Shown here one piece after another: positions 44,995-57,103 of a stretch of DNA of 64,000 nucleotides (its first letter is position 1; each line of letters opens with the position of its first letter). This DNA is from Phyllostachys edulis (taxonomy: Eukaryota; Streptophyta; Magnoliopsida; Poales; Poaceae), in NCBI GenBank assembly GCA_036346405.1, contig CM070562.1, positions 75,349,482-75,413,481 of the forward strand. Reading direction: 5' to 3'. The notes beneath the pieces were generated by a model, which saw only the letters and a program-made list of their open reading frames with translations, made no database searches and was not told the DNA's origin. A program made the translations under genes and the position numbers.

Positions 44995-45674
44995 TGTAAT
45001 GACCCAAAATTTCAATTTCAGAGAAAATTTAAAATTTATTTATTTTTGTGGAAATTCTGAAATTTTTAAAACTTTTCCTAATTAGTTAAAGATAAAATAA
45101 ATTTAACTACAAAATCTATTATCAAGTTTAAGTTGGAAATAATTTTATTAAGTCTAAAATGTCTCTAAGAATTTATGTGAATTTTTCTAGAATTTTTGGA
45201 TGTTAATTGTTATATTCTAAAGCCTATTTTAAATTTCAGGATTAAATTAAATAGAAAAAAAAAAAACTTCTAAAAAGTATTTGGGTAAAAGCCTCGGCCC
45301 AACTCCTCTCTCAAGGCTGCCCACACAACTAACTCATCAGCCGTGACGATTAGCATCGGACGACAAACATGTGACCACGCCACACGCGCCTCTCCAAGCC
45401 TCACGATCCGCATCCAACGGCTTGTGACCTTTCTTCTTCCCCGCTTCCATCTTCCTCGCGCGTCCGCGCGCACCGCCGCCATGGCCGCCCTTCACTCAAG
45501 CCTTAACGCCGCACTTTACTACCCCTTTTCTCGGCGTTAAATGCGTTAATCAAACCAGCGCCTCTCGCCGCGCTCACTCGCTTGTTTTCCCCTCTTTAAC
45601 CCTCTTTAATCTCCCGCTTCGCTCACGCGCCATTGAAGCCACATACGATCTCTGTCTTATCGATTGCCCGAGCC

Positions 45675-45684
45675 CTATAAAAGG
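45675..45684 (+). promoter_or_regulatory. TATA box of the Ty3 LTR
   Basis: CTATAAAAGG followed about 30-50 bp later by a pyrimidine-rich CTCACTCACTCTCTCG stretch. It is a plausible RNA polymerase II core promoter. Confidence 0.65.
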
Positions 45685-47590
45685 AGCAAGGTGCGCTCTT
45701 GCTCCCTCAATCCACGCGACCACTCACTCACTCTCTCGTTCTCACCTTGAGAATTTGGAGATTTTTCACGGCGGCCAAGTTTTGAATTTTCTTCGATTCC
45801 GGCGCTCGTTGGCACCGCGTCCTCGTGGCCGTCATCTTCATCATCGTTGACTCATCGCGAACTTCTTTGCTCATCTCCGTTTTGTCGGAGCGCCTCAGAA
45901 CATCTTCGTCACCATAAGCCGCCGCCGCCGCTAAAACCTCAACGCCGTCGAGTCTCCGGTCACGTGCGCCGCTAATTTGGTAAGCATCGTGTCGGCGTCT
46001 CCCCTCTCGAGCGCGCCCATTCACACCCCTCGTAGTGGTGCGTGGCGTCGGCGAGGTGTTCTTGAACTCGCTCCATCGGAGCGTGGCCATGCCACGCATA
46101 GCGCCAACGCAGCGCCACCTCAGCCGAGATCCGGCGTGGATGCTGCGTGGCGCCACGTCACCCTCACGGCGCCATATCACCACAACCCGAACCCTAAAGC
46201 CACATGGACTTAGTTCATATAGGCCGTGTCTATGACACTTAGGCCCCACATGTCGAAAAATTATTTTAATTCATTTAATTCCTGGAAAATCATCGCTGGC
46301 GTCAGCATGCGCAATAATTAGAATTTCCTTTAGGAGAATAATTCGAGAAAATTGTTTAATAACAGATTTAGTTTAAAATTTGTAAAATTCATAACTTTTG
46401 CATTATAACTCCAAATTAGATGATTCAAGTTGCTAAAATTTTAGAAAATTATTGTCTAACTAAATAAAATATAATAAATCAATTTAGAGTCCATTTTAGT
46501 TCTGTTTTAGAATTTTGAATTCTTTTAAATATCAAATTTAAGATTAAAATTTGTAAAATTCATAATAATTGAATCCTAACTCCAAATTTAGTGAAACAAA
46601 TTTCTAAAATTTTATAATTTGATTATCTAGCTCAATAAAATAAAATTATTATATTTAGACTTGGTTTATTTTGTATTTCTGAGTTTTATTTGAATTTTAT
46701 TTGATTTGCCTTATTTTCACGTTTAGACTTTGGCGATTAGGGAATTTGATACTTCTCAAGATTTAGATTTTCCAGACTGCTTGAAGGCAAGTTATACTTT
46801 GACCATTTTGCCCTATTATTTTAAAGTTAATTAAATTCAGTTTTTAAATTATTAATTGCATGCATAATTTTATTCAAATATTTCAAATTCTGTTTAAATA
46901 ATTAGTTATTCCTATTATCCTTGTATGCCAAATTTTGGATGTTGCCTTGACATTCCTTTGTCACCTTAGATAAATTATTATGTTTAATAATCAAATGCTT
47001 CATAAATACTTAGACCATGATTTATGTTTTGGGAGAATTTTAGCCAACTCAATAAAATTTCTTTGAAAATTAAAACTATGGTATTGTTTTACCATAGAGA
47101 AATTGTAAAGATGGTTTTATAGAAATAAAATCAAAAGGGTTTGGACTTGGCGAAAAGGATGAATGGTGGGTGCGAGGTTTATGCACGGGCTTAGTCTGGT
47201 TAAGATTAAGACCGAGGTTTAAATTGAATGAGCCCCAAGTCAATTGAGGACCGGTCTTTGGCGCATTTTGTTATGCCTTATCGTACAACCACATGTCTGT
47301 ATGGGCGGGACACAGCTAAATAATTTGTAATACCTCTTAGTTATTTGTGCTATGTTGTATGTATGGGTGTCGGGTAGACAGTTTTCCCATCTGGCGCAAG
47401 AGGGGGTTTTCGGAGGACGGTCAGTCCAATGGAAGCGAAACCTTAGCGGGCACAAGTACTTTGAGGTAGAACATTATAACGACCTTGTGATGTTTGCTCT
47501 GTCACACGCCTTAGGAAGCGTGGATTGGCCGACACAAAGAGTATAATATCTCGTGTGGGTAAAGTTGTACAAACTCTGCAGAGTGTAAAA

Positions 47591-47626
47591 CTATTCGAAT
47601 AGCCGCGTCCACGGTCATGGACATGC
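47591..47626 (+). promoter_or_regulatory. Conserved LTR block with 12-bp palindrome
   Basis: CTATTCGAATAGCC, then GTCC...GG, then ATGGACATGC. The same block occurs at 13,235-13,270, 55,274 onward and, inverted, ending at 63,266. Its role is unknown; conservation in diverged LTRs suggests a cis-acting element. Confidence 0.55.
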
Positions 47627-48385
47627 TAGCAAAGCCACTCGAGTTAGTTTTGTTTTTGGTTTTAAAATGATTTCAACAGATAATTTGAGGATGGATAGTC
47701 ACTGTGGGAAAATTAGGCGGGTAGCCATTGTGATTGGAGGATATCCATCATCTTTTATGGAGGTTATCCACAATAAACTATTGTTATTTAAAATGGTGAT
47801 TTAGATTATTGTATAAAATGGCTTTGTAATCTAATATGATTATTTAAATTAAAAGCTAACGCTTTCATAAAATAACCTTGCCGTATCCTTTGTCTACCTT
47901 ATGCATGCATATCAATTCCATATTGGGTGTAACTTGCGAGCACGGTAGTAGTGCTCACTCTTCTTGAATAATCTTTATTCAGGAGAAGATATCTATCAAG
48001 GCGGTGAGGATCTTGACGCCTAGGCTGCGCCCCCAGACGATTGACTGTGGCGAATCGTTGGGTCTACTACTATTATTCTGCTTCCGCTGTGTTTTACTTT
48101 ATTTGGCCTCGGGCCCTTTGTAATAAACTCGAATAAATATTAATAATCGTGATATGTTTTGATTATCACTTTTGTTTGATTTGTGTACATTAGCTATCAC
48201 GGACTAATGTATGAACACGAAGAATTCGGGATCCTTCGCTCCCGAGTTCGACAATATATGATCAGCAGACATAAAAACACTTTCTTTCAATATATATGAA
48301 TACCTTGCTACACGTTAATGTAGCATTGTAATGCCGACATATCAATCCACCATAAATGGACAACACAAAAGAAAATAAGCAAACT

Positions 48386-48577
48386 TTATTTCTTTTTGCA
48401 CTTATCCATTACCTTCTGATTACTTCTTGGAGGTGAGGGCCGAGGAGGCTGCGGTGGGGAAGATGGCTGCTGTTGTGTGTCGATGGAGGCGATCGGTGAG
48501 GGGGCAAAGCCTTTGAGGCAAGTAGCATGAGCTATATTAGGACGAGAATCGGCACTTAAGCATCGAAATTTAGACAA
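48386..48577 (-). CDS. Small Pro/Ser-rich frame, uncertain
   Basis: A 63-codon minus frame from 48,577 reads MSKFRCLSADSRPNIAHATC and then a proline-rich stretch with PPQPPRPSPPR, ending in Lys. It could be a short exon in the CACTA transcript or chance. No family is recognised. Confidence 0.2.
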   Translation of the reverse strand: MSKFRCLSADSRPNIAHATCLKGFAPSPIASIDTQQQPSSPPQPPRPSPPRSNQKVMDKCKKK

Positions 48578-48974
48578 AACAAAAAATTTATTGAAGTGAA
48601 GTGTAGATGTAAATCTTGTTGGACATACTTAATCTTATGGACCTTATACTGATTACATATAATACTGATAAAAACCCTAGAGCTCATTCTCTGAAGGAAC
48701 CAGTGAGGAAATTAGGAAGAAGAATATTGTTAATTCTTGTGAGGTATCAGATTAACTATATTGCACCCTTTCTATACGCTCTTTTCATATGATTACGTGG
48801 TGTGTTTCTACTTTCTACTAATAGGCAAAGTGAGAGGCCTTCTTTTTGTGTTGAGTGTTGAGTTTGTCCCCATCCATCGGCTGTTAATTCCCTTTAGGAG
48901 GCAGCCAAGACGTGTGAATTTTGTTCTCATTGCAGATTTCAGGAATTATATTCATTGATCAAGTCTCCTCTGTA

Positions 48975-49005
<31 letters not shown>

Positions 49006-49008
49006 TAT
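48975..49008. repeat. (ACAT)n/(AT)n microsatellite
   Basis: Six ACAT units run into an AT run. Confidence 0.95.
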
Positions 49009-50759
49009 GCAAGAATTTGATTTCTTACAAATTATTTCTCTTTAGATATTTTCTTGCCTTGGATCAAGAATTTTCAAAATGGTTAAATGTTGTGGTGCAT
49101 GCCAAAAACAAGGGCATGGCATGGGCACACCAAAATCCACAAGAGAGGACTGAAAAAAGAAGAGGAAGAAGAAGAAGAAGCGAAAGAAAATGAAAAGGTG
49201 GGATTCTTGCGGTATGGGAAGAATGCATAGTCGATGCAACTTGATGAGAATTGCGAGAAAGGAACAAAGATAATTTTCTTGAATAGACTAATAATGGAAG
49301 AAGCTACGCATGGTTGATTGGTTGGTTCCAAGATCTAAAAAGCAGGGAGTGCCTCTGAAAAGAAAGTACATACTATATACTTGTCTCTTGAAAAAGAAAC
49401 AATTGGAGTATGTATACTAATCTCAAATAATAAACAGGAAAAAACATTTGATACTTTATGGTTTGCGGAAGTTTGGAAATGAAACCACTACAGCCGTTGG
49501 CTTTTACAGAGTGGTGTAATTGGGACTGAGGAAAAGTGGAAACTTTTGCCTTTTTCTTCTTCATCCATCGATCGATTATTGACATTGTCTAGTCGTGTGA
49601 GTAATAGTTCATTATGAGAATCATAACTAGGAAGCTAGATTGGTTATAACAAAATCACCTAAGTATCTCGCTCCACCAATTTGTTATTATGTATCAGAGA
49701 AAGATGCATGGCTGATCCTCTTTTTCTTCAAGCCAAGAGTTACATATCATTATCACCCTTATTCTCTTTATAAATTCAACTTAAACTTTTTTAAAAGTTA
49801 AATGTAAATTGAACATGCATGATTGATCTTCTTAGAGTTTCTTCACTACAATCTCAAACAGGGAACTAATTAATAGCTAAACAAACAAGCTAGACCAACA
49901 AGCCTTTTGATGGAGCATGCGTGAGTAAATAAAGCTATATATTCTTCTTTGTGACTTGAGAGTAAAAAATGCCTCTTAATTTTATGTGATCGCTCAGGGT
50001 AATTTTGTTACTCCTCAATGCACATATGCCAATATTTATTTTCTCATGCTTGTAGAATTGAAGCTCATGTATGCTAGCTTTTGGTGTTCTTGAGTAGACA
50101 ATGCGTTGATCGATGATGATATTGCTTTTCCTGTTTGGCTATATATCCTAGTGTGGGACTTTGTGATCGGGGAAGGATATATAGTGATGTGTATGGCACC
50201 ACCACTACATGCATGCATATATGGAGAAGCGAGAGGATCAAAATTAAGGCGCAAATTAAAGAAAATCCTTGGGCCTTGTTTTACAAGTCTTAATTACTTC
50301 TCCTTCATATGAATTGGGTAGATCCTACTCATTTCGATCATTGCATCGAGACAAGAGACAGACACATGACATTATGCATGCCATCTATATATAACATGTC
50401 TATATATTACGCCTTTAATTTTGCCATTCAATGCACGGTGTACGATCCATGCATGGATCGAGTTCGATCATCTATTATGCATAACCCGACTTGCGGCGGT
50501 GTTAATTATGCGTGTCGTTTTGTTTCAACGAATGTATGCATATATGCGGTGAAGCACTTTCGTCTTGAGAACATATCTTGAGCTTGCTAGCTAGGCCTAT
50601 TGAGTGCAAAAGGAAGCAAGATCTCCAAGTCATTATGAGACATGTATTAAAATGAATTCCAAATCATCACTTAGTTTAGAAGCTCCACAAAATCTTTCCT
50701 CGGTTCTTCCGTGCTAGTTGGTGGCTTTAATTAGAATAGCTCGATCCTACGGAGGAATC

Positions 50760-51332
50760 AAGAGGGGTTCAACCTACGGAGGAGTGGCGCCGGTCGGAGG
50801 AGGAGCCGGGAGGCGAGACGATCGGGGGCCGTGAGGAGGCAGACGATCGAAGGCGCCCGTGAGGAGGGAGCCTGGGAGGCGGAGGGGGCGGACCGGAGGA
50901 GGAGGTGGGCCGAGGGGCCGGGAGGCGGAGAGTCGGGCGGCCACAGAGGAGGGAGCCCGGGAGGCAGACTGGGAGGGCGTGGAGGAGGAGCCGAGGAGCC
51001 AGGAGGAGGCGGAGGCGGGCAGGGCGGAGGGAGGAGAGGAGGAGCGGGATTAGGGTGAGCCAATGCTTGGGGGTGGGGTTTGGGAAGGAGGAGCAGGAGG
51101 AGCAGGAGCAAGGGGGAGAAATGGCGCGGACCGTTATTTTTAGCTCAGAGTGTCGACACTCGGGAGATAATTTTTCCCGTTGCTCCGTCGAGTTTCCGAG
51201 TGTCCTATCCGACACTCGGGAAAGTTTAATTTCCCGAGTGTTTAATGAGGCACTCGGGAAGTTCCCGAGTGTATTATTCAAAACACTCGGGAAACTTCCT
51301 AGCACTCGGGAACTTCGACGATTCTGGTAGTG
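50760..51332 (-). repeat. CACTA 5' terminus: GC-rich block, subterminal repeats and end
   Basis: A GGAGG-rich block (50,760-51,060) precedes clustered CACTCGGGAA/TTCCCGAGTG motifs (51,145-51,315) and the end CACTACCAGAATCG (minus). A long minus frame over the GC-rich block is proline/leucine-rich and low in complexity. It is more likely untranslated leader than a protein. Confidence 0.8.
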
Positions 51333-51679
51333 TGGGTGACCACAAATGGCAGTGTTGCCATGCTTGTGTAGTTTTGCGTGCAGGAATAAACAAAGGTGGC
51401 ATGCAAGAAAAGGTGAGCAAACCAAAAAATGCATGAACAGTTCAAAGGACCGGATAGAACATTGCATTAGTCAAGGGCATTTTTGTCTTTGTACTCACCT
51501 CCGTTCATTAGAATCTCACTAATCCTGCGCATGTGGCATGCCACGTAGACTGAGGTCCTTCTTTGATCCAAAAAGAAAAATTTGGAAGCCTGTTTGGCTT
51601 TTTTTTTTCAAAGGTGAGGGACGAAAGAAGACCCCAAAGGAAACATTGATAACAAAATTGACTATTCTCCATGTTTGAT
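51333..51679. other. Spacer between CACTA and the next LTR
   Basis: I saw no gene or repeat signature except a T9-10 run near 51,600. The last five bases (ttgat) may be a target duplication of the following LTR. Confidence 0.4.
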
Positions 51680-54600
51680 TGTAACGTCCCCAAGATTCTT
51701 AAGTTAGTTTAGTTGAGCATCTCATTGATCATGTGCGTAATTTTTGGTATAATTTTAAACTCTTATTGTTTGTAATAAAGTTCACACAGAATTCGAAACT
51801 TCCAACTGGAATTCAAGCTTCCATTGGAATCAAGAAAAATGTGTCCATGAAAGTTTCTGGAAATAATTTATTAAAATACTAGATTATCCATCTTGAATTG
51901 TTATGAATTTTCCTAAATTTTTAGAAGTCAATCTGACGTCACCAAAATTCAAACCAACTTACAAATGCAAATATGAAAATGAATTAATTCCAACAACTAG
52001 AGAATAAACAGTACCTGAAACAAATTTTCCTAGGTTCTAATTGAAACCGAGAGCACTCACACAAATTTTCAGAATTTTTAGATTTTATTTCCTATTTTTA
52101 AAGCGTCAGTCAAACCTGTTGCTTCTCGGTCAAATCTACATTTAAACTCAAACACTGTTGCTCTGACCTGACGCGGTCCAACCAAACCACCTAAACGCAC
52201 CCGACCCCGACTCAAACCCGTCACTGGCCGAGCCCGAGTCGACTTGGTTCGACCTAACCAGCTTGGCACAACACACCCCTTTGCTGAGCCGCTGACGAGG
52301 CGGGCCTACTCGTCAGCCTCGTCTTCTACCTCGGGCAGGTGCGAGCAGAGCTTGAGCGCCATGCGTCAAGCGCACTCTGAGCCACTCCGTTGACGCCATC
52401 ACGTCCACCACCTCCTCAACCAACCCTGAGCTCCACTAGCTCACACTGTGACTTCCTCCGTCCTTAGACTCGCACAAAACCAACCCTACCCCATTCTCTC
52501 CCCTCACTTCTCTCTTCGGCCGTGGGAGAGAAGGAGGCAAAGCCCCCTTCCTATCCTAGTAAGCGCCGCTGCGACAGTGCCATCCTCTTTCTCTATCTCC
52601 ACCATCCCCACTTTCTCTAACACGAGCTCCTCTCTTGTCTTGTAGCTCTCGGAACACGGTCGCCTCATCGCCGCTTTTGGTGCGTGCTCTGGAGGTGACA
52701 AAACCGTCGCACCGAGCCGATTTCCCCTTCGGTGAGCTTCGAGCCCTCCAACCATGTCTAGGAGCTCCGCGCTGCCCTGTTGAGTGTCCCTACCAATTTA
52801 ATTGGTCTTTGGTGCAGGAAATTGCCCCCACGGCCTTTGTCTTCCTTGGCTCCGACCAAGCTCTGCCTTGGGCCGATTCGTCATCTCCAGTGAGTTAGCT
52901 TTGACATGATCCTGTCCATTAGGTTCCGGGGGTTCTACTATCTCTCCCCTGAGCTCCCTGCCCCTTCTCTGGCTAGGCCAAGCATCGTCGCCGTGAAGCC
53001 CTACCTCCGTGCCACCGTCGTCCCTGTTCCGGTCATCGCAGTGCCGCTCCGTCTTCATCGACCGACACCTCGTGTTCTTGGTGGCTAGAAGACCTCAGCG
53101 CACACCTCCCCGGGCCTCCTCAACAACTGTAGCCTTCGGTCCATGAGCGCCACCCAGTCGTCTCCGCCTCCGGCCATCGCACGCGCGACACCGGCGACCA
53201 TCGGGCCCCACGCCACCCTGGGTAAGTTCGCTATTGCCCTGCGCACCCGTCCGTGTCAACACTGAGCCCGTAGCTCCGCTGTCGCGCCGACGACGAGGTT
53301 CACCCACCGCGTGCGCACGAGTGGCTTACTCTGACAGTCACTGTAGCATTTAGATTAGGGCAAATCTCGGTCGTTAGGACCTAATTAATGCTTAGTCGTT
53401 TTAATGACAATCTTATTTTCGTTGATGAGTCTATTTCATGTGGGTCCCATGAATACAAATTGAGGCGAATTAAAATCTGGTTTAACTGTGAGTCTATGAC
53501 ATGAGGGCCTGAGCGCCATTAACTATGCTGTGGACCGAAGGGCCACGCACTATTTGGTGAACCGTGTCTATGATAAGTAGGACCTACCTGTCAATAGGAT
53601 TTAAATTCGGAAATTAAAAGAAAAAGAATACTATCCAGTGGACCCCACCTGTCATAGACCATGGCTAGGTTAACCTCGGTACAAAAAGTATTTAATTCAG
53701 TTAGACATTCCGAAACGAATTATTTCTACATTGAAAAATCAAATAACTTCAAAAATTCATAACTAATTCAAAACAACTCCAAATTGAATGAAACCAATTT
53801 TGTTGGTTTGCATTTTAAATGCACTTTCACATGGTATAATTTTTAAACATGTTACTGTCCCGAAAAAAATTCAAAGTTAGAATTAAATTCGGTTTAGTAT
53901 TATTTTTACACTAAAAATGCTTTTAACTTTGAAAATTCATAGAAAATCCATATGGACTCCAAATGAGATGAACCAAGTTATTTTGGTCATGTAATTTTAT
54001 TCTCTATTTATATATGTAATCCTTTTATCCACCACTATTCTACAAATTTTCGCGAAAAATTAGATTTTGGATGAATAGTGATTGAAACCTATTTTTCAGC
54101 ATTTTTCCAAAAGCTGATTTTCAAACTACTATAACTCTTGCATACTAAATCCAAATAAAATAATTCTTTCACCTAAATTCATATAAAATCTTAATATACC
54201 TACTGTATAAATTTCATACAAATAGGAAGATATTAAATTTTTGGATGTTTTCGGCGTTATTGTTCTTATACGATGTTTTCATGCGTTCGTTATTTTACGA
54301 AGACTCGAGTATGATCGAGAGTGGTATTGAGCGGCACGTGGACCATCCCTAGCAAAGGCAAGCAATCCTCTCCTTTGATGCATGTTGCTTTCCTATTAGT
54401 TTCAAAAGTATTTATGTTGATTTTCAAGTATTATATGCACTACTTTACTTTCATATACTTGTATGTCACATGGGTAGAATTAGTTATATCCTCTTGCTGC
54501 ATTTGCCTTCCTTTCAAAGTTGATTGCCCTGTTACCTTGAATGATTAAGGTTATATGTTATATGGGAATGTTTGCTAATTTGTAGAACGATGCTTAGCCG

Positions 54601-56098
54601 AGCAAGTAGTTGTAGTCGAAAGCGGTTGATGGAGCTAGTCCATCAGCCGATGGATTGAATCGAATCTTGATGAAATTTGAGGAATGTATGGATTGAATTA
54701 TGTTGAATTTGAGGAGTATGTCCAGATCTTCGAATCTGGTTCTTGTAGACTTGTTGGGCAGTGTTGTTGCATGTTGGACTTGGACGGGTGATAGGGTGAT
54801 GAAGGGAGGTTGTCTTGGACTCGTGTAGCCCTGTCTAGGTGATTAAGGACGAGTCTACGATGTGTCAAACCAAGTCTCACGTGCAACCACACATAGGGTT
54901 TATGGGCGATGGCTTGGCTAAATAATTTGTTGTGTGTTGGCTATCAAAACACAATTAGATTGACAATTATTGTTGTTGTGTTGTCAATCTAGTGCGGGCA
55001 TATTAAATGTCGTCTTACTTGCCCTTAAGGGTCTTTTGTGTTTGCGAGTAGCTGCGCAGGGGAATTACTTACACAACGAGGTATAATCGTGGTTCAGGCA
55101 ACCGACAGTCTGCCATGGGGTGTATCCTCGGGTAGTTTGCTAGTTAGGCACATGACATTATAATGGCCTCGTTATGATATCTCAGTCACACTCCTACGGA
55201 AGAGTGCATGGCGACATTATGAGGTATTCATATTATGTGGGTAAAGTTGTACACCTCTGCAGAGTCAAATAATCTATTCGAATAGCCGTGTCCCCGGTTA
55301 TGGACATCGCTTGGTGAAACCATGCATAGTTTGCTTATGGGTTTTGGGTTGGGTTATGTTGGAAATGTTATGTCCTGTGTTGAATTGCTCAAATCTTGTA
55401 TGTTGTCACGAACACGAAGTTCGCATGTTGATTTGTTAAGAAATGAATTGTGTCATGAACGGGAAGTTCGTGTGTTGATTATAATTGGAGTATCTATTGT
55501 TGTTGATCATGAATTGGAATTACCTACTATTATATAATGTTTCTAAATGTTTAACAAATGACATTTTGAATCTATATCGGTTATCTCAATGAAAAACTTG
55601 CTTTATGTTGAAAATTGCCTAGTGTAGTAGCCTTCCTTTGACACTTGTATGTATTTATTATATGTTGCTATTTGTAAGTCTTGCAAGTACGTTTTTGTAC
55701 TCAATCGGATTGTCCATGCTGTAGGTGAGAAGTCGTTCGAATCGAGTTTAAGTACGACAGATGATCCGGCTTTAACTCCAGTTGGTTGCTTGTGGGTTTG
55801 GGCATGCCAACTTGGTTATTTCCTTTATTTTCTTTAATTACTTCCACTGCGATTTATTCTTTATGATTAAATTTGGCCGGTCGACCCTCTTATGCAAAAT
55901 CAGACCATAAGGTTCTATTTGTTGATGTTGTAATAATGTTTCTATTATTATTGCATATTTGAGTATGTATGTGATGCAATGTTGTGTTGGATATGTGTAT
56001 GTTAGCCACTGATCCTTGGGAACTAACATGAGACACATATTCGACACTCGAGATCATTTTCGTTTTTTTGTTAAATGTTGTGCTTCTGATGTAATCAC
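51680..56098 (+). repeat. Tekay-like LTR, about 4.4 kb, probably solo
   Basis: It begins TGTAACGTCCCCAAGATTC, close to the start at 9,017. It holds a GC-rich leader-like region (52,260-53,320), an AT-rich middle, the conserved palindrome CTATTCGAATAG (55,274-55,285) with ATGGACATCGC, and a TTTTTGTACTCAATCGGATTG block at 55,694. No primer binding site or internal sequence is attached. The direct repeat ttgat at 51,675-51,679 and 56,099-56,103 suggests the right border, but the last bases are AC instead of CA, so the end is approximate. Confidence 0.65.
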
Positions 56099-57100
56099 TT
56101 GATTTAAAACGGATTCGATTTAAAATGGGCCATCTAGTTTTGTCTGCTACAAATCACAGTCAATCTTCACAAAGATCGGAGCCAGCGCCAGGAACCCTAG
56201 CCGCCGGGCCGGTGCAACCCCATCAGTCCTCCGTAGGCCCCTCCCCTCTTCTACGTGTTTTTGTTGGCGTTGGGTGGGGGAGTTCTACGTGTTTTTGTTC
56301 CCGGGGGCAGGGGGTGGGAATTTTATTATCTTGATCTTCTCCGGCGAGTTCTTAGCCGGATTTTATTTACCCACAATGGGTTTTATCAGATCGATTCACC
56401 TAGACGATAATGGCGACACCTACGCCAGAAATCGACAGCAAGTTGAGATGGGGGCAAATACATCACCTCTGATTTTCTTTTGATGAACAACACCACTACC
56501 AAGGCGTAGGTCCTACACATAAATGGAGATCAATGGTAATATACTTCCCACTGACGTGCTTGTCGACAACCAACGTACTATTGCAAGATAGGAAGTTAAT
56601 AGCAAGGAAGATAAAGAACTCCACCACTTCATCGACCCAAGGACTCGCTGAATTGTTAAGCCTCTTTACTATCAACGGGTCGCCCCGAGAGCTATAGTCA
56701 CAAGAAAAGGTGAGGAAACAAAGAGGAGGTCATTAGCGAATTCGGGTTTGTAGCAATGAGTAGTGGTCGCGTGAGGGTGAGTAATAAGCGCCTCCTCGGC
56801 AAATTCTACACCAACCGATTGATCGGTCTAGCTCATACTACGGATCACGAATCCTCGTCGAGAAGCACGGAGGACCTTGTATTTGAGCAGTCTTTGCTAT
56901 ATAATCTTGTAGCACCAGTTGAGAAACTATGCCATCGATTTACTGTAGCAAAATGTTGTAGCAATTGATCTCGTCCTTCGCTTTTCGATTGGGCAGTGAA
57001 AATCTCTCCTAATTCCTGTGCACTGTAGCATCTCTGCATTGAAAGCAGTAATATAGAGGATCCCTCTCCCTCATACACATACAAAAGTACGTACTATTAC
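56099..57100. other. Unassigned sequence
   Basis: A GC-rich stretch near 56,170-56,300 and several short open frames are present, but no conserved domain. The word ATTTTAAAACGGATTCGATTTAAA-like region at 56,103-56,125 is also common at grass LTR ends, so another LTR boundary could lie here. Confidence 0.3.
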
Positions 57101-57103
57101 ACA

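Larger units (their letters stand above)
38875..48253 (+). mobile_element. Tekay-type Ty3 LTR retrotransposon with an inverted left LTR piece
   Basis: Perfect 5-bp duplications atata (38,870-38,874 and 48,254-48,258) bound the unit. The right side is a full plus-strand LTR (44,995-48,253) preceded by a polypurine tract (about 44,983-44,994). A primer binding site lies at 39,635, then gag, protease, reverse transcriptase, RNase H and integrase in Ty3 order. The left end starts TGTCGAAC, the reverse complement of the LTR 3' end, and stays inverted to about 39,548. So both outer borders are the same LTR end. All reading frames are broken. It inserted into the CACTA element. Confidence 0.88.
44995..48253 (+). 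repeat. 3' LTR of the Ty3 element, 3,259 bp
   Basis: It begins TGTAATGACCCAAAAT and ends CGAGTTCGACA. It has a GC-rich leader region (45,290-46,210), AT-rich middle and the conserved palindrome CTATTCGAATAG at 47,591-47,602 followed by ATGGACATGC. Start sequence and motifs relate it to the LTRs at 9,017, 51,680 and 62,461. Confidence 0.9.
48254..50760. other. 5' part of the CACTA element, mostly noncoding
   Basis: This continues the CACTA sequence interrupted at 38,874. I see no conserved domain. Most of it is AT-rich and probably the promoter side and introns of the transposase gene. Confidence 0.5.
30845..51332 (-). mobile_element. CACTA (En/Spm) transposon, split by a Ty3 element
   Basis: The left end is CACTACAGAGACATG and the right end, reverse complemented, is CACTACCAGAATCG. 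Both are followed by many copies of the subterminal motif CACTCGGGAAA in both orientations (30,866-31,430 and 51,145-51,315). The interior encodes, on the minus strand, a TNPD/TNP2-type transposase (about 38.7-35.3 kb) and a Transposase_24-like second gene (about 35.0-32.2 kb), the normal CACTA arrangement. Removing the 9,379-bp Ty3 insert and one 5-bp duplicated target copy leaves 11,104 bp. The 3-mers beside the ends (ccg and tgg) do not match, so a duplication is not confirmed. Confidence 0.85.

Noticed and set aside
50769..51467. 232-codon minus-strand frame at the CACTA end
   Set aside because: It runs from outside the transposon through the subterminal repeats into a low-complexity Pro/Leu-rich block, so it is not a plausible single protein.
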